Part shown: positions 7,946-14,631 of the stretch, in pieces | How the letters are laid out: every line of letters begins with the position of its first letter | Numbering within the stretch: position 1 is the first letter of the stretch | Assembly: GCA_040222185.1 (NCBI GenBank) | Contig: JAVKDP010000073.1 | Coordinates: 1 to 21,197 of the forward strand | Length of the DNA stretch: 21,197 nucleotides | Origin: JAVKDP01 sp040222185 | Lineage (GTDB): Bacteria; Bacteroidota; Rhodothermia; Balneolales; Balneolaceae | Direction of reading: 5' to 3' | Made by a program: the position numbers and the translations under genes | Notes under the pieces: generated by a model | The model's database searches: none | The model's input: the letters and a program-made list of their open reading frames with translations, nothing else | What the model was told of the DNA's origin: nothing

Positions 7946-8650
7946 CTACTCAGTTACCACCTGGTTTTCGTGAACTGAAAGGGAACGATCATTTCTGATT
8001 ACCTGGTATCCAGCAAAGATGAGTAAAATTCCAAGTAGTTCAGTTACATAAAGCACGTAAGTGTATCCAAATTTGGTGGCTGTGCCTCCGATCCCTGGAA
8101 GTATTCCTCCAACAGCAATTAAAACATTTCCCCAGAAGCGACCTTTAAACTCATTATTCTTGTAGTATTTGAAAGCTGAATAAAATGCTCCACCCACCAG
8201 GAAAATTACAGCATAGATATTAACGAAAGGAGTGATGAGCCGGATAAAACTCCATTCCAATACATTCCCATTTAGTTTTTCTGTAACCCTGGAAGCATCA
8301 AGAGGAGATAGAATAACCAGTATCCCGGATATTATAAGTACAACTACCAGTATGCTGGTCATGATATTGGCAGTTTTTCTTTTCATAAGCAGGTAAATGG
8401 TTCCTTGTGCCAATGGAACGCCACCTAAAAAAGCTCCGGCAATATACCATGCTTTAAAGATGAAAGGACTCCATCCGTATATGGTATGAATACTTTCAAC
8501 CAGTGTGCCAATGCCGTAAAACACGACTCCAAGAGTCCACCAAAGTAAGTAAAGCGCATCCGGTTTTTTTCTCCAGTGCTTATAGATCACAATGAAGAAA
8601 TAGATCGTGAACAAAGTGGTACTAATCGGGATATAGGCTACTAAAGGCAT
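7946..8650 (-). CDS. Unnamed seven-helix integral membrane protein next to cydAB
   Basis: A 234-residue protein with about seven hydrophobic segments (near 4-23, 33-52, 64-88, 95-114, 135-160, 170-190 and 196-216), so it is inner-membrane. Recognisable blocks are LLWWTLGVVFYGIGTLVES (35-53) and WYIAGAFLGGVPLAQGTIYLL (68-88). They remind me of an uncharacterised 7-TM family found widely in bacteria, but I cannot name it. There is no heme-ligand pattern, transporter signature or enzyme motif that I recognise. It lies 82 bases downstream of cydB on the same strand and ends before the shared terminators. Its leader carries a copy of the direct-repeat box also found before cydA, so it is probably transcribed both with cydAB and from its own promoter. 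A role connected with the bd oxidase or respiratory membrane is an inference from context only. Confidence 0.85.
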   Translation of the reverse strand: MPLVAYIPISTTLFTIYFFIVIYKHWRKKPDALYLLWWTLGVVFYGIGTLVESIHTIYGWSPFIFKAWYIAGAFLGGVPLAQGTIYLLMKRKTANIMTSILVVVLIISGILVILSPLDASRVTEKLNGNVLEWSFIRLITPFVNIYAVIFLVGGAFYSAFKYYKNNEFKGRFWGNVLIAVGGILPGIGGTATKFGYTYVLYVTELLGILLIFAGYQVIRNDRSLSVHENQVVTE

Positions 8651-8701
8651 TATGCTTTGTCTGATTTTTAAGTCAACTAAAAGCGTCGAAGAAAGTCAGG
8701 T

Positions 8702-8721
8702 AATATGAAGATTGTGTGAAG
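8702..8721 (-). promoter_or_regulatory. Direct-repeat box before the 7-TM gene (Pho-box-like)
   Basis: On the minus strand this reads CTTCACACAATCTTCATATT: two 7-mers, CTTCACA and CTTCATA, whose starts are 11 bp apart. It matches the box at 11185-11204 in 19 of 20 positions. It lies 52-71 bases upstream of the 7-TM gene start, between cydB and that gene. The layout (7-bp direct repeats, 4-bp A/T-rich spacer) is that of sites for PhoB/OmpR-family response regulators. The regulator itself is not in this window. Confidence 0.6.
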
Positions 8722-8732
8722 ACGGCCTCTAA

Positions 8733-9773
8733 CTAATAGCTATGCTCATCCAATTCGACCTTCCCACGAAAAGTCCAGAAAGCAAAAAGAGAATAGAAAA
8801 TTGCCAGTGGAGCTCCAATTGATGCCATAGTTAGCATTATGCCTAATGTCTTTTGAGAAGCTGCTGCATTATATATTGTAAGACTATTCTCAGGAGCTAT
8901 GGTTGAGACAATAATATTCGGAAAAAGATTAATCGCAGATAAAATGAGCAACATCGCTATTGTGATCCCTGAAAATATAAACGCTCCGAAGAACTTCCGT
9001 TTTGATACCATCCTTGGAATGTTAGCAATAGATAAAACTATAATTACAGGGACCAGAAAGAGAAGAGGATATTCCTGGAATCGTTCAGTTAAATGAGGTT
9101 CATAAATCAAGGTGTAGAAAGAGAGAATAACAAATAGAATTACGAAGCCAATTACCGTGTTTCGAACAAAGAGAGTGATATTCAGAAATAACTTCCCACC
9201 TGTTTTAAGCGACAGGTATATCGAGCCATGCATCATGAATAACGCCAGGGTTGTTACTGCTACTATGATTGAGAATGGATTTAAAAAAGCTAACCAGCTA
9301 CCGTAGTATTCAAAGTTCTCATCGAGTTCCATTCCCGTTAGCACATTTCCAAGGATAATACCCAGGAGTAAAGCGAGTAATACACTGGATACAGAGTAGG
9401 CAATATCCCAGGTAGTTCGCCACCACTTCATAGGTTCTTTACTTCGGAATTCAATGGCTACGGCTCTAAAAATCAAAGCAGCAAGGAATAACATAAACGG
9501 AGTATAGAAAGCAGAGAGAAGGGAAGCGTAGACTTCAGGGAACCCGGCAAACAATGTTCCGCCTCCGATAACTAACCAAACCTCATTTCCATCCCAAACC
9601 GGCCCAATGGCATTGAATGCGATTCTGCGGTTTTCGTCTCCTTTAATGAATAAATGTAGAGCTCCGGCGCCTAAATCAAATCCATCCAGAATGGCATACC
9701 CTGAGAATACAGCGCCAACAACCAGGAACCACCAGGTGTTATAATCAAGGCCGAGGAAGGTGTTGAGTTCCAT
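8733..9773 (-). CDS. cydB: Cytochrome bd quinol oxidase subunit II
   Basis: CydB is the structural partner of CydA in the cytochrome bd terminal oxidase, which oxidises quinol and reduces O2 to water in the inner membrane. Characteristic blocks are AILDGFDLGAGAL (27-39) and GPVWDGNEVWLVIGGG (57-72) in a strongly hydrophobic multi-helix protein that ends in EHSY. I place the start at ATG 9773, giving MELNTFLGLDYNTWW and 346 residues. An AGGAG ribosome binding site precedes it by 6 bases. A longer frame beginning at 9809 would overlap the cydA end by 35 bases and add 12 non-conserved residues. Its start codon lies one base past the cydA stop, so the two are translationally coupled. Length is normal for a short-type CydB. 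Confidence 0.96.
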   Translation of the reverse strand: MELNTFLGLDYNTWWFLVVGAVFSGYAILDGFDLGAGALHLFIKGDENRRIAFNAIGPVWDGNEVWLVIGGGTLFAGFPEVYASLLSAFYTPFMLFLAALIFRAVAIEFRSKEPMKWWRTTWDIAYSVSSVLLALLLGIILGNVLTGMELDENFEYYGSWLAFLNPFSIIVAVTTLALFMMHGSIYLSLKTGGKLFLNITLFVRNTVIGFVILFVILSFYTLIYEPHLTERFQEYPLLFLVPVIIVLSIANIPRMVSKRKFFGAFIFSGITIAMLLILSAINLFPNIIVSTIAPENSLTIYNAAASQKTLGIMLTMASIGAPLAIFYSLFAFWTFRGKVELDEHSY

Positions 9774-9774
9774 A

Positions 9775-11139
9775 TTAAGCTCCTGTAAGTTTATCATAAT
9801 ACATGTCATCTTCTGGAGAGAGTTCTTCAGGACCGTGCTGAATCTTTTTATTTAAGAGATAGATAAATAAGAAGAACAGTAAAGCGTATACCAAAGCAAA
9901 CATTATGATTGAGAACAGAACCTGGTTTGCTTTTACTGTATTTGATAAAGCATCTGATATTCGGAGCAAATCATACACGACCCAAGGTTGGCGTCCAAGT
10001 TCAGCGGTAAACCAACCAGCTTGATTTGCAATCTGGGGAAGGAGTACTGAAGGAACAAATAGCCACATCAGCCATTTTTTTTCAAAAATATTTCCTTTAA
10101 ACCAATAGAAACAAGATAATAAGGTGAGGCCTATAAGAGCCATTCCAATAGCAATCATTATATGATAGAACTGGAAGATGGCATTAATTGTAGTAGGTCT
10201 GTTTTCCGGTTCAATATCATTTAGAGAAGTTACTGGAGCATTGAAATCCTGGTAGAGGAGGAAGGAGGTACCGCCCGGGATTCCTAATCCATAGGTTTTT
10301 TGAGCTTCTTTGTCTACCCATCCAAAAAGATATAAATCAGCTGGTTCACCTGAATCGAAGTGCCCTTCCATTGCTGCTAGCTTTGCCGGCTGGTTTTCTG
10401 CCACCACTTCAGCTGATGAATGTCCACTTACTAACTGGGCCAGGGAACAGATTGTAGCTAATACCAAAGCTGTTTTGAAAGCAGTTTTGGACATTTCAAG
10501 GTGTTTATTCTTTATTATATACCAGGCACTTACGCTAAGTACGAAGAAAGCGCCCGCCAAAAATGCTCCGTTCCATACGTGGAGTATTCGATCAATACTT
10601 GAGGGGTTGAAAACCATAGCCCAGAAATCTACAATCTCTGCCCTGGCTCTGTTTCCTTCACCAACAATTTGAAAACCAGCGGGTGTTTGTTGCCAGGAGT
10701 TAGCTACTACAATCCACACCGCTGAAAACATAGATCCTAACCATACCCCCAGAGTTCCAATAAAATGAACTATGGGTGTGGTTTTATTCCATCCGAATAA
10801 AAGTAACCCCAGGAACCCCGATTCCAGGGCGAAAGCAAACAAGCCTTCTGCTGCTAAAGCTGATCCAAAAATATCGCCTACATAACGTGAATAAGTAGCC
10901 CAGTTTGTGCCAAATTCAAACTCCATTACAATACCTGTTGCAACACCAAGCCCAAAGGTTACGGCAAAGATTTTAGTCCAGAAGCGGGCCAGTAGCTCAT
11001 ACTTCTTTTCCTTGGTACGGAGATAGTTTCCTTCAAACAAAACCATCATTAGTCCCAGGCCAATGCTTAAAGGAGGGAAGATATAGTGAAAAGAAATCGT
11101 GAAGGCGAACTGTATCCGGGAAAGTATCTCAACATCCAT
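9775..11139 (-). CDS. cydA: Cytochrome bd quinol oxidase subunit I
   Basis: The catalytic, heme-carrying subunit of the bd oxidase. In the 454-residue protein, His18 (SFHYIFPPLS) matches the N-terminal heme ligand, His187 (RILHVWNGAF) and Met328 (YHIMIAIG) match the b558 axial ligands, and the GHSSAEVVAENQPAKLAAMEGHF block (239-261) is the start of the quinol-binding Q-loop with its conserved Lys and Glu. GWFTAELGRQPW (375-386) is another signature. At 454 residues against about 520 in E. coli, it belongs to the short-Q-loop group. The ATG at 11139 has a good AGAGG five bases upstream. First gene of cydA–cydB–7-TM, divergent from atpD. The direct-repeat box at 11185-11204 is the likely control site. 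No cydX-like or cydCD genes are visible. Confidence 0.97.
   Translation of the reverse strand: MDVEILSRIQFAFTISFHYIFPPLSIGLGLMMVLFEGNYLRTKEKKYELLARFWTKIFAVTFGLGVATGIVMEFEFGTNWATYSRYVGDIFGSALAAEGLFAFALESGFLGLLLFGWNKTTPIVHFIGTLGVWLGSMFSAVWIVVANSWQQTPAGFQIVGEGNRARAEIVDFWAMVFNPSSIDRILHVWNGAFLAGAFFVLSVSAWYIIKNKHLEMSKTAFKTALVLATICSLAQLVSGHSSAEVVAENQPAKLAAMEGHFDSGEPADLYLFGWVDKEAQKTYGLGIPGGTSFLLYQDFNAPVTSLNDIEPENRPTTINAIFQFYHIMIAIGMALIGLTLLSCFYWFKGNIFEKKWLMWLFVPSVLLPQIANQAGWFTAELGRQPWVVYDLLRISDALSNTVKANQVLFSIIMFALVYALLFFLFIYLLNKKIQHGPEELSPEDDMYYDKLTGA
9780..9784 (-). promoter_or_regulatory. Shine-Dalgarno sequence fixing the cydB start
   Basis: AGGAG on the minus strand, inside the last codons of cydA and 6 bases before the ATG at 9773. 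This near-ideal site makes 9773, rather than the upstream in-frame Met codons, the start of cydB. Confidence 0.85.
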
Positions 11140-11184
11140 AGGTACCTCTATAACTATTTGATTCGGTAAAGAGGGTATCTTTTA

Positions 11185-11204
11185 AATATGAAGTTTGTGT
11201 GAAG
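11185..11204 (-). promoter_or_regulatory. Direct-repeat box before cydA (Pho-box-like)
   Basis: On the minus strand this reads CTTCACACAAACTTCATATT: CTTCACA and CTTCATA with starts 11 bp apart, 46-65 bases upstream of the cydA ATG. The only difference from the 8702-8721 copy is one A/T change in the spacer. An 11-bp-period direct repeat of this form is typical of PhoB/PhoP/OmpR-type regulators. I cannot assign a convincing -10 downstream. Immediately upstream the bases TGTGA-N3-TCACA (11199-11211 in plus reading) form a short inverted repeat, absent from the other copy. Confidence 0.6.
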
Positions 11205-11303
11205 CTCACAATAGATGCAGAAGAATAGAATTCAATTTTTAGAGTTATTTTCATTGCCTCTCTTTCTATATCTGCCTATCTTTGTCAGTCTTTGCGGTAA
11301 CGC

Positions 11304-11319
11304 ATGTTTTCGAAAACAT
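11304..11319. promoter_or_regulatory. Perfect 16-bp palindrome upstream of atpD (possible operator)
   Basis: ATGTTTTCGAAAACAT is a perfect palindrome centred 46 bases before the atpD start. A TAAAAT (11339-11344) that could serve as -10 lies 20 bases downstream, which places the palindrome about where a -35 region would be. It is followed by TTTTT, so on the plus strand it could also act as a weak hairpin. The rest of the 218-base cydA–atpD gap has no other clear structure. Confidence 0.4.
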
Positions 11320-11357
11320 TTTTAGCAAGAATTTTTAATAAAATCGCAGTTTAGCAC

Positions 11358-12842
11358 ATGAATAAAGGAACAGTTGCACAGGTAATCGGACCTGTAGTTG
11401 ATGTTGATTTTTCTGAAGGAAAAACCCCATCTATCCTGAACGCCCTAACCATTAAAAATCCAGTTGACGGATCATCATTATTTCTTGAGGTTGCTCAGCA
11501 TCTGGGAGAAGATCGTGTGAGAACAATCGCGATGGATTCTACTGACGGTTTGGTTCGTGGAATGGAAGTTGTTGATACCGGTGAAACTATTGCAATGCCA
11601 ATTGGAGAAGATGTTAGAGGTCGACTTTTCAATGTGGTAGGTGAAGCAATTGACGGTATCAAAGCTCCTGAAGGGAAAAGAAGTTACCCTATTCACAGAG
11701 AAGCTCCTGCGTTTGATGAACTAGCTACTTCAAGTGAAATGCTTGAAACCGGAATTAAAGTAGTTGATCTTCTTTGCCCATACGCTAAAGGTGGTAAAAT
11801 CGGGTTATTCGGTGGCGCTGGTGTAGGTAAAACAGTATTGATCCAGGAATTGATTAATAACATTGCAAAGCAACACGGTGGTTTATCTGTATTTGCTGGT
11901 GTTGGTGAGCGTACTCGTGAAGGAAATGACCTTCTTCGTGAATTTATTGAGTCCGGTGTAATCAACTACGGTGATGAGTTTAAAGAGTCAATGGAAGAAG
12001 GAGAGTGGGATCTTTCAAAAGTTGACGAAGAAAAATTAAAAGAGTCTCAGGCTACTTTGGTATTTGGCCAGATGAATGAGCCTCCGGGAGCTCGTGCTCG
12101 TGTAGCTCTTTCTGGTTTAACTATCGCTGAGTATTTCCGTGATGAAGTATCCAGAGATATCCTTCTCTTTATTGATAACATTTTCAGATTTACCCAGGCT
12201 GGTTCTGAGGTATCTGCACTTTTAGGACGTATGCCATCTGCAGTAGGTTACCAGCCTACACTTGCAACTGAGATGGGTGCGATGCAAGAGCGTATCACTT
12301 CTACAAAGAAAGGATCTATTACATCTGTACAGGCTGTTTATGTACCTGCTGATGATTTAACGGATCCGGCGCCTGCGACTACCTTTACTCACCTTGATGC
12401 AACTACGGTACTTAACCGTGCACTTACACAGATTGGTATTTATCCTGCGGTAGATCCACTGGATTCTACTTCTCGTATTATCGACCCTAAAGTAGTAGGT
12501 GATGAGCATTATAATACTGCCCGTCGTGCAACTATCCTTCTTCAAAACTACAAAGACCTCCAGGATATCATTGCGATTCTTGGTATGGATGAACTTTCTG
12601 ATGAAGATAAGCAGGTAGTAAGCCGTGCACGTCGTGTTCAGCGTTTCTTCTCTCAGCCATTCTTTGTAGCTGAGCAGTTTACTGGAGCAGCTGGTAAGTA
12701 CGTTAAGATTGAAGATACTGTGAAAGGTGTTAAAATGATTATTGATGGCGAGCTTGATCACTTACCTGAAGGTGCATTCTACATGGTAGGTAGTATTGAA
12801 GAAGCAATTGAAAAAGGCGAGAAAATGCTCGCTGAAGCATAA
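11358..12842 (+). CDS. atpD: F0F1 ATP synthase subunit beta
   Basis: The catalytic beta subunit of F1, which makes ATP on the cytoplasmic face of the membrane from the proton or sodium gradient. It has Walker A GGAGVGKT (152-159), the catalytic Glu of GERTREGND (184), Walker B LLFIDN (269-274), SALLGRMPSAVGYQPTLATEMG (286-307) and the DELSDED loop (411-417). The 494 residues exceed the E. coli length by about 34. Most of the excess is an acidic segment at about 203-230 (YGDEFKESMEEGEWDLSKVD) between LLREFIESGVI and TLVFGQMNEPPGARARVAL. I know this insert from Bacteroidota/Chlorobi homologues. There is no Shine-Dalgarno before the ATG. It is followed 11 bases later by atpC; the remaining ATP synthase genes are not here. 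Confidence 0.98.
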   Translation: MNKGTVAQVIGPVVDVDFSEGKTPSILNALTIKNPVDGSSLFLEVAQHLGEDRVRTIAMDSTDGLVRGMEVVDTGETIAMPIGEDVRGRLFNVVGEAIDGIKAPEGKRSYPIHREAPAFDELATSSEMLETGIKVVDLLCPYAKGGKIGLFGGAGVGKTVLIQELINNIAKQHGGLSVFAGVGERTREGNDLLREFIESGVINYGDEFKESMEEGEWDLSKVDEEKLKESQATLVFGQMNEPPGARARVALSGLTIAEYFRDEVSRDILLFIDNIFRFTQAGSEVSALLGRMPSAVGYQPTLATEMGAMQERITSTKKGSITSVQAVYVPADDLTDPAPATTFTHLDATTVLNRALTQIGIYPAVDPLDSTSRIIDPKVVGDEHYNTARRATILLQNYKDLQDIIAILGMDELSDEDKQVVSRARRVQRFFSQPFFVAEQFTGAAGKYVKIEDTVKGVKMIIDGELDHLPEGAFYMVGSIEEAIEKGEKMLAEA

Positions 12843-12853
12843 AAGGAATAACT

Positions 12854-13111
12854 ATGAGTTCATTTAATGCTCAAATATTAACTCCTGAAGGATCTCTTTT
12901 TGAAGGTGAAGTAACAGGAGTTCAAATGCCCGGAGCGCTGGGTAGATTCGAAGTTAAGGCTAATCACGCCCCGATTGTTTCTACACTGGAAGAAGGGAAT
13001 GTTGTTGTTAGAAAAGCAGATGGGGAAGTGAACTATACTATCTCCGGAGGCTTTGTTGAAGTTGCAAAAAACAAACTTACTCTATTAGCTGAGTCTGTTA
13101 TAGAAGAGTAA
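12854..13111 (+). CDS. atpC: F0F1 ATP synthase subunit epsilon, short form without C-terminal helices
   Basis: The epsilon subunit sits on the central stalk. The 85 residues cover only the N-terminal beta-sandwich (FNAQILTPEGSLFEGEV, MPGALGRFEVKANHAPIVSTLEEGNVVVR, YTISGGFVEVAKNKLTLLAESV). The usual family length is 130-140 because of a C-terminal helical hairpin that inhibits ATP hydrolysis; here the frame ends right after the sandwich with VIEE. There is no sign of a frameshift: the stop is followed at once by the terminator. The short form is common in Bacteroidota/Chlorobi. AAGGA lies seven bases before the ATG. Cotranscribed with atpD. Confidence 0.95.
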   Translation: MSSFNAQILTPEGSLFEGEVTGVQMPGALGRFEVKANHAPIVSTLEEGNVVVRKADGEVNYTISGGFVEVAKNKLTLLAESVIEE

Positions 13112-13133
13112 CTTCGGCGATTAATGAAACTTG

Positions 13134-13164
13134 AAAGCCACTGTGATAAGCAGTGGCTTTTTTT
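13134..13164 (+). terminator. Intrinsic terminator of atpDC
   Basis: AAAGCCACTG (13134-13143) pairs with CAGTGGCTTT (13151-13160) around a 7-base loop, and the T-run 13158-13164 follows. This is a strong rho-independent terminator for rightward transcription. On the minus strand the hairpin is followed only by TTTC, so it would act weakly at best for the convergent gene at 13194-14045, whose stop lies just to its right. Confidence 0.92.
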
Positions 13165-13193
13165 GTTTATCCGGACTTTATCAGTATCAGTGG

Positions 13194-14045
13194 TTAGTGA
13201 TAGTTTATTCTTGGGTCCCCATCAAAAGCGTCGTTTTTAGTTAAACGAGTAGTTGTACCATTTTCTAATTCGTAAGAATAGATTTCCCAGTTTCCGTCTT
13301 TGTTACTTCCATAATATATCCGGGTTCCGTCTTTATTCCACCTGGCTATTAGTTCAGTCCCACTGCTTTCACTAATATTTTGAGTAGTACCATCAGATAA
13401 ACGCTGTAGAACTATTTCCTGGTTTCCTTTTTCATACCTGTCTGAACTGTACAGCAGATATTCCCCATCAGGTGATACAGAACCTCTTTCATCATTAGCC
13501 GGGCTATTAGAAAGGTTAACTGATTCTTTGGTTTCGGTATTCAATTGATAAAGTTCATTATTGCCTTCTACATTATTCGTAAAGAGTATATGCTCTTCAT
13601 CAATCCATTCTGCATATAATGACTGTCCCTTAAACATTTCAGTCAAATTAAAAGGCTCTGTATTCGGGGCCTTGAGAAGAAAAACATTGCCTTTACAGGT
13701 ATATAATTGAGCTTTATTAGTTTTGGAATATTGAATGTTTTTATCATCAATCAAACAATTTGATGGGTGTTCAATTAATTGTTCTTTTCCTGTCTCCAGG
13801 TTCAATAACACCAGGTTTATAATGTTTTCTTTTTGTCTTAGAAATGAAATCTCGTTTGTACTTACCCATACTGGTCCCCATTCTTCAAACTCACTTTCTG
13901 TTATCCTTTGGATGTTATTACCATTTCCATCCATAATATAAATATTGGAGTTTCCATCTCTACTAGAAGAAAACAAGATTCTTTCTGTAGGGCTGGTAAA
14001 TTCAAACAAAACTAAAAGAGTTAGTACAACACCTGATATTCTCAT
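13194..14045 (-). CDS. Exported TolB-like beta-propeller protein (PD40/WD40-like repeats)
   Basis: A 283-residue protein with a hydrophobic N-terminal signal (residues 5-16), then repeated blades typical of TolB-type PD40 repeats. Examples are ILFSSSRDGNSNIYIMDGNG (23-42), ILFTNNVEGNNELYQLN (153-169), GSVSPDGEYLLYSSDR (188-203) and IARWNKDGTRIYYGSNKDGNWEIYSYEL (233-260). There is no lipobox Cys after the signal, so it is probably periplasmic or outer-surface. It is not TolB itself: the N-terminal TolB domain is absent, and there are no tolQRA/pal neighbours. The protein has about five or six blades, a scaffold for ligand or protein binding with no catalytic residues that I can identify. Transcribed alone, convergent with atpDC. 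The 215-base gap on its right is A+T-rich. Confidence 0.85.
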   Translation of the reverse strand: MRISGVVLTLLVLFEFTSPTERILFSSSRDGNSNIYIMDGNGNNIQRITESEFEEWGPVWVSTNEISFLRQKENIINLVLLNLETGKEQLIEHPSNCLIDDKNIQYSKTNKAQLYTCKGNVFLLKAPNTEPFNLTEMFKGQSLYAEWIDEEHILFTNNVEGNNELYQLNTETKESVNLSNSPANDERGSVSPDGEYLLYSSDRYEKGNQEIVLQRLSDGTTQNISESSGTELIARWNKDGTRIYYGSNKDGNWEIYSYELENGTTTRLTKNDAFDGDPRINYH

Positions 14046-14200
14046 TTTTCTATTCGGATAGTGTTAATGAATGATGAAATAGTGGCACTAAATTGCGATT
14101 AATTTTCAATCAAGACAAAAATCATTATCGGTTATATTTAAAGTGAGTTTGAACTTATTGGCAATCAATATATTAATCGAGAAAATTTTTTCCTCACAGA

Positions 14201-14229
14201 TTGCTTTACACATATATTGAACATATATT
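14201..14229 (+). promoter_or_regulatory. Candidate promoter of the VOC-fold gene with an 11-bp direct repeat
   Basis: TTGCTT (14201-14206), a 17-base spacer and TATATT (14224-14229) give a sigma70-like promoter about 31 bases before the ATG at 14261. Two copies of ACATATATT (14210-14218 and 14221-14229) overlap it with an 11-bp period. The remainder of the 14046-14260 gap is A+T-rich with no further structure that I trust. Confidence 0.45.
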
Positions 14230-14260
14230 TTTATTTCCTACTAATTTCAATTAATAAGCC

Positions 14261-14614
14261 ATGAGTGATCAAAATCATATCAACTATATAGAGTTGCCAG
14301 CTTCCAACTTTGAAGCTACTAAACGTTTTTTCAATGAAGCATTTGGGTGGAAATTCCAGGACTGGGGAGAGGAGTACTGTAGCTTCTCTGAAGCCGGATT
14401 GGACGGAGGATTCTATCTATCAGATAAAAGTGCTACCGTAGATAAAGGAAGCGCACTGGTAATCCTTTATTCCTATGACCTTGAGACCACGCTTGAGATC
14501 GTTGAATCTGCAAAAGGTGAAATTGTTGTTCCGATTTTTTCTTTTCCGGGAGGAAGAAGGTTTCACTTTAAAGAGCCAAGTGGAAATGAATTGGCAGTTT
14601 GGTCAGATAAGTAA
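14261..14614 (+). CDS. VOC (glyoxalase/bleomycin-resistance fold) family protein
   Basis: A 117-residue single VOC module of two beta-alpha-beta-beta-beta units. INYIELPASNFEATKRFFNEAFGWKFQDWG (7-36) forms the first unit; RRFHFKEPSGNELAVWSD (99-116) is the classic end of the second, with a conserved Glu (110) in the metal-ligand position. The first ligand position, often His in HFEIP, is Tyr9 here (YIELP), as in a subgroup of small VOC proteins, so metal binding and catalysis are uncertain. Cytoplasmic. Monocistronic, and its stop lies only 17 bases from the stop of the convergent penicillin-binding protein gene, with no terminator visible. Substrate not predictable. Confidence 0.88.
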   Translation: MSDQNHINYIELPASNFEATKRFFNEAFGWKFQDWGEEYCSFSEAGLDGGFYLSDKSATVDKGSALVILYSYDLETTLEIVESAKGEIVVPIFSFPGGRRFHFKEPSGNELAVWSDK

Positions 14615-14631
14615 TCGATAGCGAATTAAGC

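Noticed and set aside
7871..7978. Small plus-strand ORF (about 34 codons) between rsmB and the 7-TM gene
   Set aside because: It overlaps the 3' end of the 7-TM gene in antisense, has no ribosome binding site and no recognisable features. The stretch is better explained as the 3' untranslated region before the terminators.
9774..9809. Extended cydB start overlapping cydA
   Set aside because: The extra 12 residues are not part of conserved CydB, whereas the ATG at 9773 has AGGAG six bases upstream.
11199..11211. CRP/FNR-like site TGTGA…TCACA upstream of cydA
   Set aside because: The spacer is 3 bases rather than the 6 of a CRP site or 4 of an FNR site, and the half-site is absent from the otherwise matching copy at 8702-8721. 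The direct repeat explains the sequence better.
11240..11302. Pyrimidine-rich stretch with repeated TCTTT-like units left of the atpD palindrome
   Set aside because: It resembles the 'TCTTTGCGGTTA' type of degenerate intergenic sequence seen in many genomes, but the units are too divergent within this window to call a repeat.
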